A stretch of 64,000 bases of DNA from JAWXBG01 sp044375415. GTDB taxonomy: Bacteria > Bacteroidota > Bacteroidia > Flavobacteriales_D > Sanyastnellaceae. A program made the position numbers and the translations under genes. The stretch lies in assembly GCA_044375415.1 (NCBI GenBank), contig JBILMS010000001.1:1-64000 (forward strand), read 5' to 3'. Below are positions 7,961 through 16,815 of this stretch, one piece after another; positions within the stretch are counted from its first letter, which is position 1; every line of letters starts with the position of its first letter. The notes beneath the pieces were generated by a model, which ran no database searches, was not told where the DNA came from, and saw only the letters and a list, made by a program, of their open reading frames with translations.

Positions 7961-8746
7961 TTAGGGCACTATCTTTTTATTCTGAGCCACCATTTCCGTA
8001 AAACTCCTAGCCGCATTCGTAAAATCAGATGGCACCAATACAATGGTTGTGGTATTGTTGTCGATACCTATTTCGGAGAGCATTTGCATTCTGCGAAGTT
8101 CAAGGGCTATAGGGCTACCTTCCATTTCTCTCGCTCCTTGGGTTAATTTAATGGACGCTTCCAATTCTGCTTCGGCTTTCACAATACGGGCTCTTTTTTC
8201 GCGAATGGCCTCCGCCTCACGCGCCATGGCCCGTTGCATTCCTTCGGGAATCTCCACATCCTTCATTTCAACCATCTCTATTTTTATTCCCCAAGGTTCT
8301 GTTGCTGCATCAACGATTCTTTGCAAAGTTGAATTGATCTGCTCTCTTTCCCGCAGGACTTCGTCAAGAGAATGCTGACCAATAATGTTGCGCAAAGCAG
8401 TTACAGAAAACTGATAGACCGCCTTGTTGTAGTCTGCCACTTTGATAATAGCACCTTCCGGATTGATGATCTTAAACCAGAGAACAGCATTGACCTTGAT
8501 CGTAACGCTGTCCTTTGTAATTGTTTCCTGTTGTTCGAGATCCACTGTTTTGGTGCGTATATCGACCTTTTGCTGCCTTTCAATAAAAGGAATGATCCAA
8601 TAAATACCGGGACCTAGTATACCTCTGAACCTACCCAAGCGGAATACAACAGCTCGTTGGTACTCCTGAGCGATTCTAAAACCTGAAATTAGAACAAGAA
8701 AAAGCAAAAACAAGTAAGGGAAATACCCATTTAAATTTTGAAACAT
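7961..8746 (-). CDS. Slipin (SPFH/stomatin-like) membrane protein
   Basis: The 261-residue protein has one N-terminal membrane segment (about 8-26) and an SPFH/band-7 domain (about 28-190, with 'EYQRAVVFRLGRF', 'GPGIYWIIPF' and 'TKDSVTIKVNAVLWFKI'). An Ala/Glu-rich helical stretch, AMAREAEAIREKRARIVKAE, follows. Slipins form oligomers that organise membrane microdomains. The usual NfeD-type protease partner is not next to it here. A perfect TAnnTTTG core 108 bases upstream implies a leader of about 100 bases. Confidence 0.9.
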   Translation of the reverse strand: MFQNLNGYFPYLFLLFLVLISGFRIAQEYQRAVVFRLGRFRGILGPGIYWIIPFIERQQKVDIRTKTVDLEQQETITKDSVTIKVNAVLWFKIINPEGAIIKVADYNKAVYQFSVTALRNIIGQHSLDEVLREREQINSTLQRIVDAATEPWGIKIEMVEMKDVEIPEGMQRAMAREAEAIREKRARIVKAEAELEASIKLTQGAREMEGSPIALELRRMQMLSEIGIDNNTTTIVLVPSDFTNAARSFTEMVAQNKKIVP

Positions 8747-9023
8747 ATGACTGCGTATAATTGATTTTTCGCTAAGTCATTATCGCGGATCGAGCCCGTT
8801 GGCCCCCCAGGCAGAGTAAGAAAACTCTGTATGTTCAACGTGGTAATGAGGCACAAATGTATATACCGATGAATTCGCAAATCAAGATCGGGAAATTTGC
8901 ATTATCCTTAACCCAAGACAGCGAAATCCGAGGCAAAAGAACTGTCATTCAATATGTTTCAACGTTTTACTATCCTATACTCAAAACCCACGAAGGAGGT
9001 GTGGCATCGCTACCTACTTCTTG
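8747..9023. promoter_or_regulatory. Slipin promoter and GC-rich leader
   Basis: On the minus strand TACATTTG (8854-8861) is preceded by TTG at a 21-base spacing and should drive the slipin gene with a leader of about 100 bases. The leader contains an AGAGT-ACTCT mini-hairpin and a G/C-rich patch (8785-8815) that stands out from the AT-rich surroundings and may fold. The remainder to 9023 holds no convincing gene. Confidence 0.5.
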
Positions 9024-9968
9024 CTACCAGAATTCATACTCATATGTGATCTGAAAAGAAAGGTCACCTTCTTCATACACATCAGCTCTTGTACGCAGGC
9101 CCCTTTCATCATAGAAGTATCTAAAAAGAAAATGATTCTCCAAACTCATACATGGATCGCTCACAAACATATATTCTTCCCTTATAAGACCATTCTCCGC
9201 ATATTCGATTCGTGTTTGCTTGTTGTCCATTTTGAAACCCGACTCCGTTACATAACCGGAATCAGATAAATCAAATTGGATAGATGCCCATAAAGCACCG
9301 TTATCTCGATAATTGTATTGAATATCATTTACAACTCTATTACCCTCCATCTGAATTTCAGTAATAGGCTGCCCGGCTTTATTATATTCGATTCTTTTGG
9401 TATGCATAGGAAAGCGTGTATTTACATGATCTCCATCACAAGTGGTATAAGATGATTCTTTCAACAACTCATCAGACGAAGACCAATCTTTTACCACAAT
9501 AGTCCTTACCTCTTCTCCTTTATAGTTTACGTAGTCCTCAATCTGTTTGATTAATCGTGCACGGTGATCATAAAAATTCCGATAGGTTTTGTGAAATCCC
9601 TTTCCGATAATTTCAATTAAATCTCCTCGGTCATTGTATACATATTCAATCCTTTCGATGTTATCGCCACTAATGCGATACTCAGATATCAAACGGTTGT
9701 ACTCGTCATACTCATACTCGTATCTGCTTCCCATACGGTGCATGTGATAGCCTGTAATATTTCCATTTCGATCGACGGTTTGTGAGATAACAGTGCAATA
9801 GCCTTCTTGATTTGGGAAGCAGTGTTTTTCAGTGATTGATTTTACGCTATTCCGAACTAACACCTCTTGCTCCGCATTCACTTGTGATACATCGGAATAA
9901 ACAATATTGGAATCAAAGCGCGTGCAAGCTAAACAAAGAAGAAATGGCAAAAATTGAAGTTTGAACAT
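9024..9968 (-). CDS. YD/RHS-repeat-like lipoprotein
   Basis: The 314-residue protein begins with a lipoprotein signal (LLCLAC, Cys15). Most of it is a run of short beta repeats of the YD/RHS kind: 'YEYEYDEYNRLISEYR', 'IEYVYNDRGDLIEI', 'IEYNKAGQPITEI', 'IQYNYRDNGALWA', 'IEYAENGLIREEYM' and 'FRYFYDERGLRTRA'. Such repeats form curved beta sheets. It is far too short to be an RHS toxin shell and has no toxin domain. It is probably an outer-membrane or periplasmic lipoprotein of unknown role. Confidence 0.7.
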   Translation of the reverse strand: MFKLQFLPFLLCLACTRFDSNIVYSDVSQVNAEQEVLVRNSVKSITEKHCFPNQEGYCTVISQTVDRNGNITGYHMHRMGSRYEYEYDEYNRLISEYRISGDNIERIEYVYNDRGDLIEIIGKGFHKTYRNFYDHRARLIKQIEDYVNYKGEEVRTIVVKDWSSSDELLKESSYTTCDGDHVNTRFPMHTKRIEYNKAGQPITEIQMEGNRVVNDIQYNYRDNGALWASIQFDLSDSGYVTESGFKMDNKQTRIEYAENGLIREEYMFVSDPCMSLENHFLFRYFYDERGLRTRADVYEEGDLSFQITYEYEFW

Positions 9969-10053
9969 TAATAATTGATCCTTTTAAACTGAAACTATCC
10001 TAAAAAATATTTCTTTAAAGAAGAACCTCAATGAAACCAAATTTACGCTTGCT

Positions 10054-11868
10054 TTAAAGCTTCTTTAATTTCTCCTTGAATTCAGATTGGTTGCATTCTT
10101 CTGCTTTCTGAATAAATCGCTCCATGACAAGATGTCGATCCTTTTCTTGTTCATCATTTTCCGGAATACATCGTTCTAAAAACTCTAGAGCCAAGTCGTT
10201 TGCCTTTTTATACTCTTTAATTGCATATAGACTGTCAAAGATTCGGAGGTAAATTCGAGAAGATTCTGAAACGTCCTTGGGAAATTTTTCCAAAATGATA
10301 TTAAGCAATTGGAGTGCGCTGTCCGGCCTGTTTAATTCAATAAGTTTCTCTGCTGCGTATGAGATACCAACCATCATATTCGAACAAATAATATTCTCCT
10401 CCCAAAAGTTCAACGAGTCAATTCCCTCAAAATTGAAGTGTTTGGTGAAAAATTCAAATCCATAATCCGGATCAATATCACTTCCCATAGTAATCTTGCT
10501 CAAGGGGTTATTTTTCGAAGTCATTGTAATGACAAGTCCTTCATGGAGAAAATATCTTTCAATATCCGAATAACATTTGGATTCACTAATTTGATAAAAA
10601 CAAACCGGTCTGTTCAATTTAGCTTGACTTATCACGTCTAAACAAATTAAATCACTTTTTAGTAAGTAATGGCCTTTCAAAGAAAATCGAATTGTATCAA
10701 TACCCAATTGTAAGCGCAGGTCTCTCGGTATTCGATTGTAAGAAACCCCAACATTAGTTCTTACAACATCCGGATTATTCACCAATTCATTCAGTACACT
10801 GTCTAATTGAGCCGATGACGTATTTTGACCAATCAATACAACGTCGTTGATTCTTTGCTCGAAATTTTCGAACGGTATCGAAACAGGCAAAGGACGTGCT
10901 TCATCCTGACCACGCATCAAATCAAGTATGTACCAATCCAAATTAAGTAGACTAAGGTTGACAACCAACACATCTTTCCGAAATCCCAAAACCCATTGCA
11001 CATAGAGAAGTGGGAACGTATCATTATCGCCATTCGTAAAAAGAATAGCATTTTGCTTACACGATTGCAAAAGATTTTTTGCAGAATTAATCATAAAAGT
11101 TGAATAAACAGCCTGTTCGGCCATTCCCATAGATTCCCCTTTTGTCGCAAAGGCATGAAGATAAATGGCAGAACTCATATATTCAGTGGCGATTCTATTT
11201 CCTATTGAACCAATTGACGTTTCGAAATATGGATCGTTGGCTTCTACTTTCTTCCAAAGTCCTATTGCGCTATATACGTAGTTGGAATATTTTATAATTT
11301 GTTCATCGGACATAGCATTGCCAAAGGGATCTAATTGCCATACATGCTCTTGACTATTAGTTCCGTAATAACCACGAATTACATCATGAGCATACGATGA
11401 ATAGGCCCTGCCTATACCATACAAAAAAGAATCGGGAACAAGGGTTAGATCGCCATGAAGGTTCATCACATCCACATTGCTGTTGATATAATTAGCATAA
11501 GGTTGAATGTTGATGTGCCAAGCTACAAATTTACCAGGACAGTACTCCGCAATTCTCTGTTCAACAAGTTCCGGATTCTCCTGCTCAGGCAAATCGAGGG
11601 CAAGAAAAGTATTCTTATCCCAAAATAACTTACTCCATACAGGAACTTCCTTGGAGGTGGTGTAATCGAAGTTGTAAAGTGCTACCACCCATCCTTCAGG
11701 TCGTTTTTCAAATTCAAGACTTTGCGTTTCCGTTTCGGACAGCCTTACATCATAACAAGTGAAGAAAGTTCGTAAAACCTCTTGATATGTTGGATAATAT
11801 AACCAGTCTTGCTGACCGAAACCGAGAAGATAAAAACAGGAAAGGAGGGTGACGATAAGAGCTTTCAT
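10054..11868 (-). CDS. Secreted soluble relative of the GT117/DUF2723 C-terminal region
   Basis: The 604-residue protein has a signal peptide (MKALIVTLLSCFYLLGFGQQ) and no other membrane segments. Residues about 273-318 ('NAILFTNGDNDTFPLLY ... DVLVVNLSLLNLDWYI') are strikingly like the soluble C-terminal part of the GT117 protein at 58733-62341 ('NAIIFTNGDNDTFPLWY ... VNMSLLNTDWYI'). A later segment also aligns ('RPVCFYQISESKCYSDIERYFLHEGL' region against 'RPLYFATT...YMGLEPYFQLEG'). The last ~110 residues look TPR-like. It thus keeps the periplasmic half of the family without the membrane glycosyltransferase half. The function is unknown; binding a glycan or an acceptor protein is a guess. 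Confidence 0.7.
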   Translation of the reverse strand: MKALIVTLLSCFYLLGFGQQDWLYYPTYQEVLRTFFTCYDVRLSETETQSLEFEKRPEGWVVALYNFDYTTSKEVPVWSKLFWDKNTFLALDLPEQENPELVEQRIAEYCPGKFVAWHINIQPYANYINSNVDVMNLHGDLTLVPDSFLYGIGRAYSSYAHDVIRGYYGTNSQEHVWQLDPFGNAMSDEQIIKYSNYVYSAIGLWKKVEANDPYFETSIGSIGNRIATEYMSSAIYLHAFATKGESMGMAEQAVYSTFMINSAKNLLQSCKQNAILFTNGDNDTFPLLYVQWVLGFRKDVLVVNLSLLNLDWYILDLMRGQDEARPLPVSIPFENFEQRINDVVLIGQNTSSAQLDSVLNELVNNPDVVRTNVGVSYNRIPRDLRLQLGIDTIRFSLKGHYLLKSDLICLDVISQAKLNRPVCFYQISESKCYSDIERYFLHEGLVITMTSKNNPLSKITMGSDIDPDYGFEFFTKHFNFEGIDSLNFWEENIICSNMMVGISYAAEKLIELNRPDSALQLLNIILEKFPKDVSESSRIYLRIFDSLYAIKEYKKANDLALEFLERCIPENDEQEKDRHLVMERFIQKAEECNQSEFKEKLKKL

Positions 11869-12066
11869 CGCTTTGTCGAGATTTTTATTGAAGTCAGTTT
11901 AATGTGCTAGTAATTCATCATCTTCAATATTGTCTATGTGGGCAGTGGTAAAACAATCTATATCATCTATTTAATCCGCATAAATATACTACGGCTCATC
12001 GAAAATCCTTGCTTTGGTTCAAATATTTGAGAGCCTCTTCTACAGAGTAGTCTTCGTATTTGAATA

Positions 12067-12101
12067 CAAAAAAAAACGCCCCACTACTTTGAGGCGTTTT
12101 A
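12067..12101 (-). terminator. Terminator of ahcY
   Basis: AAAACGCC (12073-12080) pairs with GGCGTTTT (12093-12100). Minus-strand RNA then runs into a stretch of uridines (A run from 12068). It lies 18 bases after the ahcY stop codon. Confidence 0.85.
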
Positions 12102-12118
12102 GATATAGAAACTATCTC

Positions 12119-13438
12119 TTAGTATCTGTATGCTTCTCCCTTGTATGGACCTTCTACAGGTACACCAATGTATGATGCTTGTTCAGGTGTCAACTCATCG
12201 AGCTCCACTCCTACTTTAGCAAGGTGCAGACGAGCTACTTTTTCATCCAAATACTTTGGAAGAACGTAGACTTTATTTTCATAAGCTGCACCATTGGTCC
12301 ACAACTCAATTTGGGCTAAGGTTTGGTTACTGAATGATGTCGACATTACAAAAGAAGGGTGACCCATTGCACAACCCAGGTTCACCAAACGTCCTTCTGC
12401 AAGAACGATGATCTCTTTACCATCGATCGTGTACATATCTACCTGTGGTTTGATGGTGTCTTTAGTATGACCATAGTTTTTGTCCAACCAAGCCATATCG
12501 ATTTCGTTATCGAAGTGACCGATGTTACAAACTATCGCTTTGTCTTTCATAGAACGGAAGTGCTCCTCAGAAATGATGTTATAGTTACCTGTTGCAGTTA
12601 CTACGATATCCGAAATCTTAATGGCTTCTTCCATCTTTCTGCACTCGAACCCTTCCATCGCAGCTTGAAGCGCGCAGATAGGATCGATCTCAGTAACGAT
12701 CACACGAGCACCTGCAGCGCGAAGCGATTGAGCAGAACCTTTTCCAACGTCACCGTAACCTGCTACAACAGCCACTTTACCGGCCATCATGATATCGGTA
12801 GCACGACGAATGGCATCTACCAATGATTCACGGCAACCGTATTTATTGTCGAATTTGCTTTTGGTAACAGAGTCGTTTACGTTGAATGCAGGCATGGCAA
12901 GAGTTCCATTTTTCTCGCGCTCATACAAGCGAAGAACTCCGGTGGTAGTCTCTTCTGTAATACCTTTTACCTGAGAAATAAACTCAGGATATTTATCCAA
13001 TACGATGTTTGTAAGGTCACCACCATCGTCCAAAATCATATTTAATGGCTGCTTATCATCACCGAAAAACAGGGTTTGTTCGATACACCAGTCATATTCT
13101 TCAAGGCTCATACCTTTCCATGCATAAACAGGGATACCGGCCGCAGCAATAGCCGCAGCGGCATGGTCTTGAGTAGAGAAGATATTGCAGCTCGACCACT
13201 GTACATCTGCACCTAATTCTTTAAGTGTTTCGATAAGTACGGCCGTCTGAATGGTCATGTGAAGGCAACCGGCTATACGGGCACCTTTTAAAGGCTTTGT
13301 AGCTCCGAATTCCTCTCTGATGGCCATCAGACCGGGCATTTCAGCTTCTGCAAGCCTGATTTCTTTTCTGCCCCATGCTGCTAGGGACATATCTTTTACT
13401 TTGTAACTGTTCACTTTTTCTGCAGTTGTTGACGACAT
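12119..13438 (-). CDS. ahcY: Adenosylhomocysteinase
   Basis: The 439-residue cytosolic enzyme splits S-adenosylhomocysteine into adenosine and homocysteine, clearing the inhibitor left by methyltransferases. Full length and typical motifs are present: 'SSCNIFSTQDHAAAA' in the substrate domain, the NAD-binding loop 'GYGDVGKGSAQSLRA' (about residues 225-240), 'VTEIDPICALQAAMEGF', and the C-terminal 'GPYKGEAYRY'. The gene stands alone between a strong promoter (13481-13511) and a clear terminator (12067-12101). Confidence 0.97.
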   Translation of the reverse strand: MSSTTAEKVNSYKVKDMSLAAWGRKEIRLAEAEMPGLMAIREEFGATKPLKGARIAGCLHMTIQTAVLIETLKELGADVQWSSCNIFSTQDHAAAAIAAAGIPVYAWKGMSLEEYDWCIEQTLFFGDDKQPLNMILDDGGDLTNIVLDKYPEFISQVKGITEETTTGVLRLYEREKNGTLAMPAFNVNDSVTKSKFDNKYGCRESLVDAIRRATDIMMAGKVAVVAGYGDVGKGSAQSLRAAGARVIVTEIDPICALQAAMEGFECRKMEEAIKISDIVVTATGNYNIISEEHFRSMKDKAIVCNIGHFDNEIDMAWLDKNYGHTKDTIKPQVDMYTIDGKEIIVLAEGRLVNLGCAMGHPSFVMSTSFSNQTLAQIELWTNGAAYENKVYVLPKYLDEKVARLHLAKVGVELDELTPEQASYIGVPVEGPYKGEAYRY

Positions 13439-13480
13439 GATTTACTATTTAATATATTGATTTTTATTACAAAAGGGCCG

Positions 13481-13512
13481 CAAAGGTACGAATTTCTATC
13501 TAAACGATCAAA
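13481..13512 (-). promoter_or_regulatory. Complete promoter of ahcY (TTTG-N20-TACCTTTG)
   Basis: TACCTTTG at 13481-13488 and TTTG at 13509-13512 are separated by 20 bases on the minus strand, an excellent match to the Bacteroidota housekeeping promoter. Transcription should begin near 13474, leaving a leader of about 35 bases before the ahcY ATG. Confidence 0.75.
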
Positions 13513-13652
13513 TTCCTAAACACAAACATGCAACAGATCAATAGCCATTTTGTTTACTTCAAGTACTAATACCGAAGAAATATCTGTAATAGTCCAATTC
13601 CGTTTCACTCCATTGGGCTATAACAGCTATTGTCTCGGTATTTACCACTTCA

Positions 13653-13686
13653 CACATAATCAATAGTTTGGGCTATTTATTATGTG
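13653..13686. promoter_or_regulatory. 34-bp dyad before the phosphopantetheinyl transferase gene
   Basis: CACATAAT (13653-13660) and ATTATGTG (13679-13686) enclose AATAG (13662-13666) and CTATT (13673-13677). Together they make a 14-bp stem with one mismatch around the loop TTTGGG. It ends 21 bases before the start codon at 13708, overlapping the place expected for the promoter -33 element, so it could be an operator. No regulator is known. Confidence 0.45.
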
Positions 13687-13707
13687 GAATTGGTATAAAT
13701 TCGCCGC

Positions 13708-14301
13708 ATGCCGCTTTTGGAGGAGATTTCAGACATAGAAAACACCCGATTGGTTCTTTGGGACATGGATAATGAAGACCTGATTCCTTCGGTTCCTGAC
13801 CTTCCCGATCACATCCATCATCCCAAGAGGATAAGGGAGTATTTATCCACCCGAAAAATGAAATCGGTATTGGGCATAACCGACCCCATCTCTTACTTGG
13901 CAAATGGCAAACCATTCATTGAAAACGGCCCTTCGATTTCGATATCTCATGGCTCTGATATAGCCGGATTTATTCGATCCGACAAAACAGTAGGTCTCGA
14001 TATTCAATTGGTAACACCGCAACTTGGTAGAATTCGAAATAAATACTGTCATCCCGATGAATTAAAAGCCGCCTCAGAATCTAACAACGAATTAGAATAC
14101 CTCACCTTGTTGTGGTCAGCAAAAGAAGCCGTTTTTAAAATCTATGGTGAAGGACTTGTTTTCGCTGAGCAGATACGCATCGGTCCGATAAACGAACAAC
14201 GGAAAACTGCATTAGCTAACGTTTATAGGAACAACGAAAGTTTCGTGCATGAAATAAAATGGAAGTGGATACGCAATCACGCAGTAGTTTGGTCGATCTG
14301 A
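13708..14301 (+). CDS. 4'-phosphopantetheinyl transferase superfamily protein
   Basis: The 197-residue protein carries the family signatures: GLDIQ (Asp98, magnesium ligand), WSAKEAVFK (about 136-144, Glu140) and an upstream SISHG (His81), which contacts the CoA substrate. These enzymes move phosphopantetheine from CoA to acyl or peptidyl carrier proteins. The length suits the Sfp-like/Bacteroidota type rather than the ~120-residue AcpS. No carrier protein or synthase genes are next to it, so its target is not known. A dyad stands just upstream. Confidence 0.85.
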   Translation: MPLLEEISDIENTRLVLWDMDNEDLIPSVPDLPDHIHHPKRIREYLSTRKMKSVLGITDPISYLANGKPFIENGPSISISHGSDIAGFIRSDKTVGLDIQLVTPQLGRIRNKYCHPDELKAASESNNELEYLTLLWSAKEAVFKIYGEGLVFAEQIRIGPINEQRKTALANVYRNNESFVHEIKWKWIRNHAVVWSI

Positions 14302-14314
14302 ACGACAACATCTT

Positions 14315-14662
14315 GAATGTGCTGATGTGCCAATAACAGATCTCCGGCAAAACGACCACACGGAGAATGTGCTAATGTGCTGATGTGCTAATGTGCCAAT
14401 TGCAGATCTCCGGCGAAAGGATTAGGTTTTGAAAAACCTGAACATCTCCATTTACGCGAATCCCATCAGCACATCAGCACATTAGCACATTGGCATATTG
14501 GCTAATCGGCTAATTCCATTAAGAAAAATTGTGCTTAAGTGCAAATTACCGATCTCCGGCGAAAGGATTAGTTTTCGAAAAACCTGAACATCTCCATTTA
14601 CGCGAATCCCATTAGCACATCAGCACATTAGCATATTGGCTAATTGGCTAATTGGCTAATTA
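14315..14662. repeat. 8-bp-period inverted arrays and duplicated ~110-bp unit (non-coding)
   Basis: The 362-bp gap between the transferase gene and the convergent T9SS gene is entirely repetitive. Arrays of a degenerate 8-mer (CATTAGCA drifting to TATTGGCT and AATTGGCT) run at 14464-14515 and 14610-14662. The reverse complement (TGTGCTAA/TGTGCTGA) runs at about 14315-14335 and 14366-14400. A unit of about 110 bp (14405-14515) recurs at 14551-14662 with only a few differences, and each copy opens with GATCTCCGGCGAAAGGATTA. The inverted arrays could fold into long stems. No gene is seen. Confidence 0.85.
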
Positions 14663-14663
14663 A

Positions 14664-16721
14664 CTACCGTATCACCACAACATGCCCTTTACGATACTGC
14701 CTACCATTCGGAGTACTGAACTCCAGTGTCCAAACGAATGCATCATTATTGGCATAATGGGTATCTTTTCCGCCAATCCAAACGGGGTGCGGATCTGTGC
14801 TAAAAAAAATCTCTTCACCCCATCTATTAAATACACGGAATATTGGGTCGACTAGATTAGGACCAACGATTTGGAATACATCATTTAATCCATCGTCATT
14901 CGGACTGAAGGCAACGGGAGCATAAATCTGTATTTCCTGATCAACGGTTACCAAAATGGTATCGCTAAATGTGCAGCCTGTTTCATAATCAGTGCTCATA
15001 ACAATGTAAGATGTAGTTTGCGATGGATTTGCCCACGGATACCAGCAATCAGAGCAAGATAAAGTGTTCGCCGGTTCCCATTCCACAGCACCGAAAGTGA
15101 GAACGCCCAATTGAACGGAATCTCCATAGGCTATCTCAACATCCGGCATTACTTCGAGAGAAATACTTGTGCCGGCAACCGTTACTACAAAATCATCTGA
15201 AACAGCCGAGCAGTTTCCTATAAAAGCTGTTACCGAATAGACGCCAAAAAGCAAGGGTGAAACTGTAATGCTTTGAGTTGTTTCGTCCGTATTCCAGATA
15301 TAGGAATCTCCACCGTTTGCAGTTAATGTTCCTGATCCTCCAAAACAAATCAACGAATCGCCAGTGATTACCGGTTGGGGTAAGGCTCCTTCGCTTACAT
15401 CAAATGGCAAACTCTCGGCAATGCATCCATTGGGGTCTGTATAGGTAGCAACATAAGAACCCTCCTCCGAAACAATTATTTCTTCACCTGCAAGTCCGTT
15501 GCTCCAAAGTACATTAGGTATACTGCTTACTAAGGTTGCACTCGAGCCCCCACAAATTGCATTATCTCCGGAAATAACAGGTATTTCAGCACCAGTAATA
15601 TCAGCAGTAATCGCCGTGATTTCACTTTCACAACCGTCTAAAGTTTCCGTGATATAAAACGTGTATGTGCCAGCATTTAAAATGGGGGAATATGTAAGTC
15701 CGGTCTGGACAAGAGTGCCGGCAGTTGGATCCGAATACCAATTGATGGTACCGCCTGATAAAGCGGTGGCCGTAAGTAATACATCCTCGCCAAGACAACC
15801 AGTGAAATCATTTCCTGTTGGTGCCGGAGGAGCTTCGCAACAGGGCAATATGGTTATGGTGTCGGTGAGCCAAGTAGACTCTTCGTAGTGACAATAATCC
15901 GAAACATAAAAGGAATAAGTACCCGGTTCGGTGATCGTAATAACAGGTCCGGTAGTACCATCGCTCCATACATATCCCGTGTATATGGGTGGTTGAAATA
16001 ATACAGGGTACGATGATAAGTCAAGTGTTATTGGACCATCACACAGTTGCAACTCGTCAGGGATAAAATCATAGGTGCTTCCCTGCACATATATTGGATT
16101 TGGTTCTGAAGTGGGAGCCTCCAAACAGCAATTACCGCTCGTGCTTACGTTATAAGTATCAGCATTCAACCAAACCTCATATTGAGTAGTATGCGAATAC
16201 AAGAGAGTGCCCACTTCGTACTCACTATAAAACCATTGCACTATTTGATTGGATGAGTTGCCTCCCCCGCCTTGGTTGGTATCATCAAAACAACCGCTAC
16301 CACTGGTGATACAATTGATCAATGGAAAACCTAAAAAGTCTTGATCATTTCCAAGGTAACTAGAGATTGGAATATTGCCACCTGTCGTAGAGTATATTTC
16401 TACAAGCGATGCATCCACTCCGTTTATTGTTGCTTGATTAAAGCCGCCAAAAATTACACCGGTAATGTTACCTGCAAATGGTCCGGAGATATTTACGGTT
16501 AAAGTTTCATAGGATACAATACCCAGAACTAGATTAGGAATATCGACATCGCAATTAATATTTAATACGCCACCTTCGTAATTCGAAAACACTACGAGAT
16601 TCCCATCCGGATGACAAATATCCTGTCCATAAGATGTAGTTGCAGTTGAAATGACAAGGGAGAAAACAAAAAATACAATTCGGAAATGAGCTAGCACTTG
16701 GCGTTCAATTTGAGGATTCAA
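14664..16721 (-). CDS. Secreted protein with type B (gliding-type) T9SS sorting domain
   Basis: The 685-residue protein has a signal peptide near its N-terminus (ending around SYGQ). An N-terminal region of no clear family (about 35-200) is followed by several Ig-like units of the CHU_C-associated kind, with repeats such as 'ITGDSLICFGGSGTLTANGG'. It ends in a ~85-residue gliding-motility-associated type B sorting domain ('APVAFSPNDDGLNDVF', 'FNRWGEEIF', closing 'YRKGHVVVIR'). Type B cargo is exported by the type IX system and held at the surface or released. Its ligand is unknown. The stop codon abuts the repeat block at 14315-14662. Confidence 0.88.
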   Translation of the reverse strand: MNPQIERQVLAHFRIVFFVFSLVISTATTSYGQDICHPDGNLVVFSNYEGGVLNINCDVDIPNLVLGIVSYETLTVNISGPFAGNITGVIFGGFNQATINGVDASLVEIYSTTGGNIPISSYLGNDQDFLGFPLINCITSGSGCFDDTNQGGGGNSSNQIVQWFYSEYEVGTLLYSHTTQYEVWLNADTYNVSTSGNCCLEAPTSEPNPIYVQGSTYDFIPDELQLCDGPITLDLSSYPVLFQPPIYTGYVWSDGTTGPVITITEPGTYSFYVSDYCHYEESTWLTDTITILPCCEAPPAPTGNDFTGCLGEDVLLTATALSGGTINWYSDPTAGTLVQTGLTYSPILNAGTYTFYITETLDGCESEITAITADITGAEIPVISGDNAICGGSSATLVSSIPNVLWSNGLAGEEIIVSEEGSYVATYTDPNGCIAESLPFDVSEGALPQPVITGDSLICFGGSGTLTANGGDSYIWNTDETTQSITVSPLLFGVYSVTAFIGNCSAVSDDFVVTVAGTSISLEVMPDVEIAYGDSVQLGVLTFGAVEWEPANTLSCSDCWYPWANPSQTTSYIVMSTDYETGCTFSDTILVTVDQEIQIYAPVAFSPNDDGLNDVFQIVGPNLVDPIFRVFNRWGEEIFFSTDPHPVWIGGKDTHYANNDAFVWTLEFSTPNGRQYRKGHVVVIR

Positions 16722-16780
16722 AATTAAGGTATTAATGAAAATTCAATTGGAAAGGAATCGTAAATAAAACAAAGCAGCCT

Positions 16781-16788
16781 TAAATTTG
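16781..16788 (+). promoter_or_regulatory. TAnnTTTG promoter core of tpx
   Basis: TAAATTTG fits the -7 consensus exactly. The predicted transcript starts near 16795, which supports the ATG at 16816 as the tpx start rather than the TTG at 16801. A matching -33 element is not evident. Confidence 0.5.
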
Positions 16789-16815
16789 TTCCTTTAATTA
16801 TTGCATTCTTCATTT

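Noticed and set aside
8857..9054. 65-codon plus-strand frame in the slipin-lipoprotein gap
   Set aside because: It overlaps the slipin promoter and the end of the lipoprotein gene, has no recognisable feature, and its composition is like the non-coding surroundings.
9024..9968. RHS/polymorphic toxin
   Set aside because: Too short, with no toxin domain and no immunity gene; only YD-like repeats and a lipoprotein signal are seen.
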